DNA from: an uncultured Collinsella sp.
GTDB taxonomy: Bacteria; Actinomycetota; Coriobacteriia; Coriobacteriales; Coriobacteriaceae
Length of the DNA stretch: 15,702 nt
Reading direction: 5' to 3'
Assembly (NCBI GenBank): GCA_959020035.1
Contig: CAUEQX010000028.1
Location: 1 to 15,702 of the forward strand
The notes under the pieces: model-generated
Seen by the model: the letters and a program-made list of their open reading frames with translations, nothing else
The model's database searches: none
Told to the model about the DNA's origin: nothing
Translations under genes and position numbers: made by a program
Shown: positions 11,601-15,702 of the stretch, piece by piece
Layout of the letters: the number at the start of each line of letters is the position of its first letter
Position numbering within the stretch: position 1 is the stretch's first letter

Positions 11601-14282
11601 CTAGTCCTCGAGCAGGTCCTCGATAAAGCCGACGCGGTAGTTTTTGAAGATGACCTCGCCGCCGTCTTGCGTGGCATCCAGGTCGACATCGCCCATGATG
11701 CCAAAGTCGTGGTCGCCATCCTCGTCGGCAAAAATCTGGTGCACGTGCCACACGTGATCGGTCTTCTCGTCGCTCCCGTCGATGGTAAACATCGCGGCGC
11801 TGCGGGCATCTCCGTCGGTGAGGATTTCCTCGTGCTGCTCATGGTAGGCATCGAGCGCCTTTTGCCAGCGGACCTCGCTCATGCCCCAGTCCTCGTCGAG
11901 TTCGCCCAGGTCGCGAACGTGCTCGCGGGCGGCAAGGGTCACGCGGCGGAAGAGTGCGTTGCGCACCAGCAGCGTGCAGCCGCGACGGTCCGCAACGACC
12001 TCGTCGATGCCCTGCGGCGGCGCGGCGTCGAGGGCCGCCGGGTTGCCGGCGTTCTCCCACTCGTCCACCAGGCTCGAGTCGACCGAGCGCACCACAAAGC
12101 CGAGCCACGAAATGATGTCGCGCAAGCGCTCATCGCGCTTCTCAATGGGCACGGTGCGATCGAGGGAGCGGTAGGCCTCGGCTAGGTAGCGCAGCAGAAT
12201 GCCCTCGGAGCGGGCGATGCCGAGCTTTTGGATATAGCCCTTAAAGTCGCTCGCGCTCTCCAACATGTCGCGCAGGACGCTCTTGGGCGAGAGCTGGTAG
12301 TCGTTGGCCCAAGGTACTTCCTGGCAGTACTTGTCGAAGGCGGCATCGAGCAAATCCTCGAGCGGCTTTTCGTAGGTGACATCCTGGATGCGCTCCAAGC
12401 GTTCCTCATATTCGACGCCGTCGGCTTTCATTTCGGCCATAGCGCGGTCGCGCGCGGCGCGCTCCTGCGCGCGCAGCACCTGCTTGGGATCCTCGAGCGT
12501 AGCCTCGACCATTGAGATCAGATCCATGGTATAGGTCTCACTCTCGGGGTCGAGCAGCTCCAGCGCGGCAAGCAAAAACGGCGAGAGCGGCTGGTCGAGC
12601 GCAAAATCCTCGGGCAGGTCGACCGTTAGCGCATAGTCGATGTCCGGCGCGGCGTCAGCTGGAGCGTCGGGTGCGGGCGGCACCTCGGTGCGCACGACGA
12701 CGCCGGAGTCGATGAGCGTGGCGAAGATCTCGTCGGCACGAACCTCGAGCTTTGCCTTTTCCTCAGGGGTCTGCAGGCTTGTTTCGATGAGGTCGTGCAC
12801 GCGGGCGCGGGCGTCGCCGCCCTGCTCGACCACGCTAATCACCATGGAGTGTGTGATGCGCAGGCGCGGCTTGAGCGTTTCGGGCTGCGTCTCGATCAGG
12901 CGCTCAAAGGTCTGCTTGTTCCAGGTGACAAAGCCCTCGGGGGCCTTCTTCTTTTTAATCTTGCGGAGCTTCTTGGGGTCGTCGCCCGCCTTGGCCATGA
13001 GCTTGGCGTTCTCGATCTCGTGCTCGGGTGCCTCGGCAATCACCATGCCCTCGGTATCGAAGCCCGAACGGCCGGCGCGGCCGGCTATCTGATGGAACTC
13101 GCGGGCGCGCAGGCGACGCATCTTGTAGCCGTCGAACTTGGTGAGCGCAGTGAGAACCACGGTGTGGATGGGCACGTTGATACCGACGCCGAGTGTGTCG
13201 GTGCCGCAAATGACGGGCAGTAGGCCCTGCTGCGCCAGGCGTTCGACCAGTAGGCGATAGCGCGGCAGCATACCGGCGTGGTGCACGCCGACGCCGCAGC
13301 CAAGCAAACGCTTGAGGATCTTGCCGAAGGCCGTCGAGAAGCTCGTGCCCTTGGCCGCCTCCTTGATGGCCTCGCGCTGCTCCTTGCTGGCAATGCCAAA
13401 GTTGGCGAGCGACTGTGCCGTCGCAAGGGCGGCATCCTGGCTAAAGTGCACGATATAGAGCGGGGCCTCTCCGCCGCGCATCGCGAGCTCGACGGTGCCC
13501 TCGAGGGAGGTCGTCACGTAGTCGTAGCTCAGCGGCACGGGGCGTGGGGCATCGACGACCAGGTCGCAGGTAGCGCCGGTGTGTTCCTCGAGTGAGGCGG
13601 CGATGGCAGTGACATCGCCGAGCGTGGCGCTCATGAGCATGAATTGCGTGTGAGGCAGGGTGAGCAGTGGCACCTGCCAGGCCCAGCCGCGGTCGGGGTC
13701 GGCAAAATAGTGGAACTCGTCCATGGCGACGCAGCCCACGTCGGCGCCCTCGCCCTCGCGCAGTGCATCGTTGGCAAGGATTTCTGCCGTGCAGCAGATG
13801 ACGGGCGCCTTGGTGTTGATATGCGTGTCGCCGGTGATCATGCCGACGTTATCGCGGCCGAGCACCTGCACAAGGTCGAAAAACTTTTCGCTGACCAGAG
13901 CCTTGATGGCGGCCGTGTAATAACAGCGCTTGCCCTGTGCCATGCCCATAAAGAGCATGCCTAGCGCGACAAGCGACTTGCCCGATCCGGTCGGTGTTCC
14001 CAAAATGACATGGTCACCGGCGGCTAGATCCATGAGGGCCTCTTCCTGGTGGTCCCACAGCTCAATACCGCGGTCGCTTGTCCATTCAAAGAAGCGTTCG
14101 AAGGCCTGATCGGGCGTGAGCCATGGTTCGGGCTCGCTACCATCCTCGGGCTCCCACCAGGTGGGGGAGAGCGCGCCGAGCGAGCCGAATTCGGCTTCGG
14201 TTCCCGTGCCGCCCGAGAACGAGCTGGCGGCGCCGGCGCCAGAAACGGTGCTGGCGGAAGTATCTGTCGTGGTCTGTGCCAT
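11601..14282 (-). CDS. Ski2-like DEAD/DEAH helicase with C-terminal DUF3516
   Basis: This 893-residue superfamily 2 helicase, presumably acting on RNA, is of a type widespread in actinobacteria. After a Ser/Gly/Thr-rich N-terminus (1-35) come the Q-like region DHQEEAL, Walker A GTPTGSGKS (95-103), the DExH box Asp188-Glu-Phe-His191 in AMDEFHY, motif III MSAT (217-220), GTDTLGVGINVPIHT, and motif VI QIAGRAGRSG. The C-terminal half (about 480 on) is the helical DUF3516 region that marks this helicase group. The start at ATG 14282 is chosen because translation upstream would run through the palindromic repeat; the AGAAAG ribosome site is mediocre. It ends at a convergent terminator. A role in RNA turnover or ribosome-related processing is inferred from the Ski2/HelY relatives. 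Confidence 0.92.
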   Translation of the reverse strand: MAQTTTDTSASTVSGAGAASSFSGGTGTEAEFGSLGALSPTWWEPEDGSEPEPWLTPDQAFERFFEWTSDRGIELWDHQEEALMDLAAGDHVILGTPTGSGKSLVALGMLFMGMAQGKRCYYTAAIKALVSEKFFDLVQVLGRDNVGMITGDTHINTKAPVICCTAEILANDALREGEGADVGCVAMDEFHYFADPDRGWAWQVPLLTLPHTQFMLMSATLGDVTAIAASLEEHTGATCDLVVDAPRPVPLSYDYVTTSLEGTVELAMRGGEAPLYIVHFSQDAALATAQSLANFGIASKEQREAIKEAAKGTSFSTAFGKILKRLLGCGVGVHHAGMLPRYRLLVERLAQQGLLPVICGTDTLGVGINVPIHTVVLTALTKFDGYKMRRLRAREFHQIAGRAGRSGFDTEGMVIAEAPEHEIENAKLMAKAGDDPKKLRKIKKKKAPEGFVTWNKQTFERLIETQPETLKPRLRITHSMVISVVEQGGDARARVHDLIETSLQTPEEKAKLEVRADEIFATLIDSGVVVRTEVPPAPDAPADAAPDIDYALTVDLPEDFALDQPLSPFLLAALELLDPESETYTMDLISMVEATLEDPKQVLRAQERAARDRAMAEMKADGVEYEERLERIQDVTYEKPLEDLLDAAFDKYCQEVPWANDYQLSPKSVLRDMLESASDFKGYIQKLGIARSEGILLRYLAEAYRSLDRTVPIEKRDERLRDIISWLGFVVRSVDSSLVDEWENAGNPAALDAAPPQGIDEVVADRRGCTLLVRNALFRRVTLAAREHVRDLGELDEDWGMSEVRWQKALDAYHEQHEEILTDGDARSAAMFTIDGSDEKTDHVWHVHQIFADEDGDHDFGIMGDVDLDATQDGGEVIFKNYRVGFIEDLLED

Positions 14283-14406
14283 GTGGTTGCTTTCTCTCGC
14301 CGTTTGTCCGCCAACTATTATGGCGTAGCAGCGGCGCGGGGTGCCAGCGCGCGAGAAAATGCAGGAAATGGGCGTTCTGCCCGGCCGTTTGGTGCGGTTG
14401 CCAGCT

Positions 14407-14525
14407 AAGTGAGTAGACTTTTTGCGATGTCGCGAGCACATGGCTTTTGCACAAGGGCTCTACCTGCGGTTTTATTTTTCGCTACGCGGGTTGTGCTTGG
14501 CTATTGCAAAAAAGTCTACTCACTT
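14407..14525. repeat. 119-bp palindromic element, copy 3
   Basis: It is exactly the same length as copies 1 and 2 but more diverged (about 85 of 119 positions identical to copy 2 by hand count). The termini are intact and symmetric out to CTAAGTGAG...CTCACTTAG (14405-14527). The central CTACCTGCGGTTTTAT runs in the same plus-strand direction. The arms remain complementary further inward (AGCACA on the left; AGCACA again on the right-hand complement). It lies in the 310-bp gap between trmB and the helicase, 65 bases after the trmB stop, and ends 122 bases before the helicase start. The rest of that gap shows only a weak CATAAT (minus strand, 14317-14322) as a possible helicase -10. Confidence 0.88.
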
Positions 14526-14592
14526 AGGCTTGAGGGTCGTTCGCCGGCGCCTATTCGCGCTTGTTTGCCGACGTCGCGACCATCAGAAGCCC

Positions 14593-15432
14593 CTAGGACT
14601 CTTGCGGCAGACGCTTCTTGCCCTTGCGGGCGCGGTTTTTAAAGTTCTCGACGGCCTCTTCCATGCCGAGGGGCACATAGGTAAGCTCATCGAGGTTATC
14701 GGGCAGGTAGCAGGCAAGGCTTTGCTCCTGCGCTCGGCCTGCTGCGAGTTGCTCTTCGGTAGGCTTCTCGCCGGGTGTGGCACAAATGCCGTAGGCGACA
14801 GCACCCATCTCGCGCGTGCGGCACTCGTACTCGGTCTCGGGATGCTCGGGATGGTCGCGGCGGACGTCGTCACTAACCCAAAGCGTGCCGTAGCCGGCCG
14901 CGGCAAACTGCCCCAGGGCGTAGTCGCGCAATGGCTTGCTGTCGGTTCGCAGCGTGACGGTGGCGCCGGCTGAAAAGAGCGGGCGATAGAGCATCAGATG
15001 GTCGACATGGACGAGTCGTTTTTTGGCGTACTTGGCCTTGGGCTGCGGCGTGGGAAAGTTAACGGTGATGGCATCGAGCTCGCCTGCGGCAAACAGCTGC
15101 GGCAGCGATGTGGCGCCTCGGGGCAGGACGAGTGCGTTGGTCAGTTCCTGCTCGCAGATTTTCTGTGCGGCATAGGCGATGCAGATGGGCTCCTGGTCCA
15201 TACCGACAAAGAGCGTGTTCGGCTCGCGGGTGGCGCGCTCTACCAGGTACGTTCCCTTGCCACAGCCAAGATCCAGGTGAAGGTGTTCGAAGGGCTTGCT
15301 GCCAACTGGCGCGCAGGCCTCGCGCCAATCCCCGGCATATGCCTCGGGGTTCGTCTCAATCGCATCGGCGTAGCGCTCCAAGCGCTCCTCGAGCACAAAG
15401 TTCTTAGGCGTGCGAACGTGGACGGCTCCCAT
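14593..15432 (-). CDS. trmB: TrmB-like tRNA (guanine-N7)-methyltransferase
   Basis: This SAM-dependent enzyme probably makes m7G46 in tRNA. The 279-residue product has a Rossmann core with the SAM-binding LDLGCGKG (53-60), an acidic second-strand end (GMDQEP), a NFPTPQPK loop (125-132) followed by AKKRLVH, Thr163-Asp164 in LRTDSKPL, and TEYE (200-203), which corresponds to the family's late T-x-x-E. The loop departs from the usual F-P-D-P-W pattern (Asp to Thr, Trp to Gln), while the later catalytic positions are kept. There is also a C-terminal extension of about 60 residues ending in a basic RARKGKKR stretch. ATG 15432 has AGGAG upstream. TrmB is by far the best reading; a divergent paralogue with altered specificity is possible. 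Confidence 0.85.
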   Translation of the reverse strand: MGAVHVRTPKNFVLEERLERYADAIETNPEAYAGDWREACAPVGSKPFEHLHLDLGCGKGTYLVERATREPNTLFVGMDQEPICIAYAAQKICEQELTNALVLPRGATSLPQLFAAGELDAITVNFPTPQPKAKYAKKRLVHVDHLMLYRPLFSAGATVTLRTDSKPLRDYALGQFAAAGYGTLWVSDDVRRDHPEHPETEYECRTREMGAVAYGICATPGEKPTEEQLAAGRAQEQSLACYLPDNLDELTYVPLGMEEAVENFKNRARKGKKRLPQES

Positions 15433-15454
15433 GAGGCTCCTTGGTCATAAGTAT

Positions 15455-15476
15455 GGAACGCATAACTGCGCGTTCC
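15455..15476. repeat. Inverted repeat upstream of trmB
   Basis: GGAACGC and GCGTTCC form a 7-bp stem with an 8-base loop. On the minus strand TTGACG lies beside its outer arm and could be the trmB -35, although no well-spaced -10 is visible. It may be an operator; no family is recognised. Confidence 0.35.
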
Positions 15477-15488
15477 GTCAATGGGTTG

Positions 15489-15513
15489 AAAAAAGGTGGG
15501 CATAGTTTGCCCG
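15489..15513 (-). terminator. Short intrinsic terminator of the gene at the window's right edge
   Basis: On the minus strand GGGCA-AACTA-TGCCC is followed by ACC and six Ts. The stem is only five to six pairs and three bases separate it from the T run, so it is a modest terminator. It separates the edge gene from trmB. Confidence 0.65.
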
Positions 15514-15550
15514 AAAGATGCGGTGCGGCTCGGCGGCGAGTCGTCGGTGC

Positions 15551-15702
15551 CTACAGACGCTTGAGAATCACATAGCGGTTGAGCTCGCCGCTACGACCGT
15601 CAGCATGGAAACGCTCAAGCTCGCGCACGGGGACCTCGCCGCTCTTGTAGAACGTACGCACGCCGCGCACCAGGTCGGTGATCTGCTGATCGTCAAAGTG
15701 AT
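15551..15702 (-). CDS. C-terminal end of an unidentified protein (partial)
   Basis: Only the last 49 or so residues are in the window; the start lies to the right. The frame HFDDQQITDLVRGVRTFYKS, then GEVPVRELERF and a final LNRYVILKRL, has codon use like the neighbours and ends at TAG (minus strand, 15551-15553). The pattern of a helix followed by a closing strand resembles the C-terminus of several enzyme folds, but I cannot name a family from so little. A terminator follows 38 bases downstream. Confidence 0.7.
   Translation of the reverse strand, partial: HFDDQQITDLVRGVRTFYKSGEVPVRELERFHADGRSGELNRYVILKRL

Noticed and set aside
3271..14525. CRISPR array
   Set aside because: The 119-bp copies are dispersed, palindromic and too long, with no regular spacers and no cas genes.

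Overview
The window looks like chromosome from a high-GC, anaerobic Coriobacteriia-type actinomycete, most likely Collinsella or a close relative. This rests on overall gene content and codon use (pdxST with a MocR regulator, an N-terminal-rubredoxin rubrerythrin, a DUF3516 Ski2-like helicase, a DUF2130 coiled-coil protein and strong Shine-Dalgarno sequences). It is a judgement by eye, not a database match.

Layout, left to right. Positions 1-196 hold hairpins and no convincing gene. Next is the vitamin B6 module: pdxS and pdxT on the minus strand, divergent from a MocR/PdxR-type regulator on the plus strand, with repeated operator-like words in the shared intergenic region. The regulator is followed by a predicted PD-(D/E)XK (DUF559-like) nuclease gene. 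Then come a minus-strand rubrerythrin and a divergent two-gene operon of an iron-type alcohol dehydrogenase and a class-3-like aldehyde dehydrogenase, with a Rex-like palindrome in front. A small-gene cluster follows: a stand-alone HIRAN protein, a 59-residue charge-segregated microprotein and a calcineurin-like phosphoesterase that ends in an elaborate double hairpin. The last part has a DUF2130 protein (zinc-ribbon-like CxxC, long coiled coil, nuclease-like core) converging on a Ski2-like DEAD/DEAH helicase, a TrmB-like tRNA methyltransferase and the 3' end of one more gene, all three on the minus strand.

The most unusual signal is a dispersed palindromic element. Three copies (3271-3389, 4690-4808, 14407-14525) are each exactly 119 bp, share near-perfect terminal inverted repeats (AAGTGAGTAGACTTTT at the left, its complement at the right) and keep a central TACCTGYGG motif. 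The ends carry stop codons in all three frames (TAA, TGA and TAG within 11 bases). In two copies the element supplies the last codons and the stop of the gene before it, so two unrelated proteins, the PdxR-like regulator and the nuclease, both end in Leu-Ser-Glu. The same two copies bracket the nuclease gene as direct repeats, as a mobile cassette might look. No transposase is present, so the element would be non-autonomous (MITE-like) or REP/BIME-like. Its mobility and function are inferences.

Functionally the window mixes housekeeping (PLP synthesis, tRNA modification, RNA helicase), anaerobic redox and peroxide handling (rubrerythrin, ADH/ALDH) and small nucleic-acid-related proteins.
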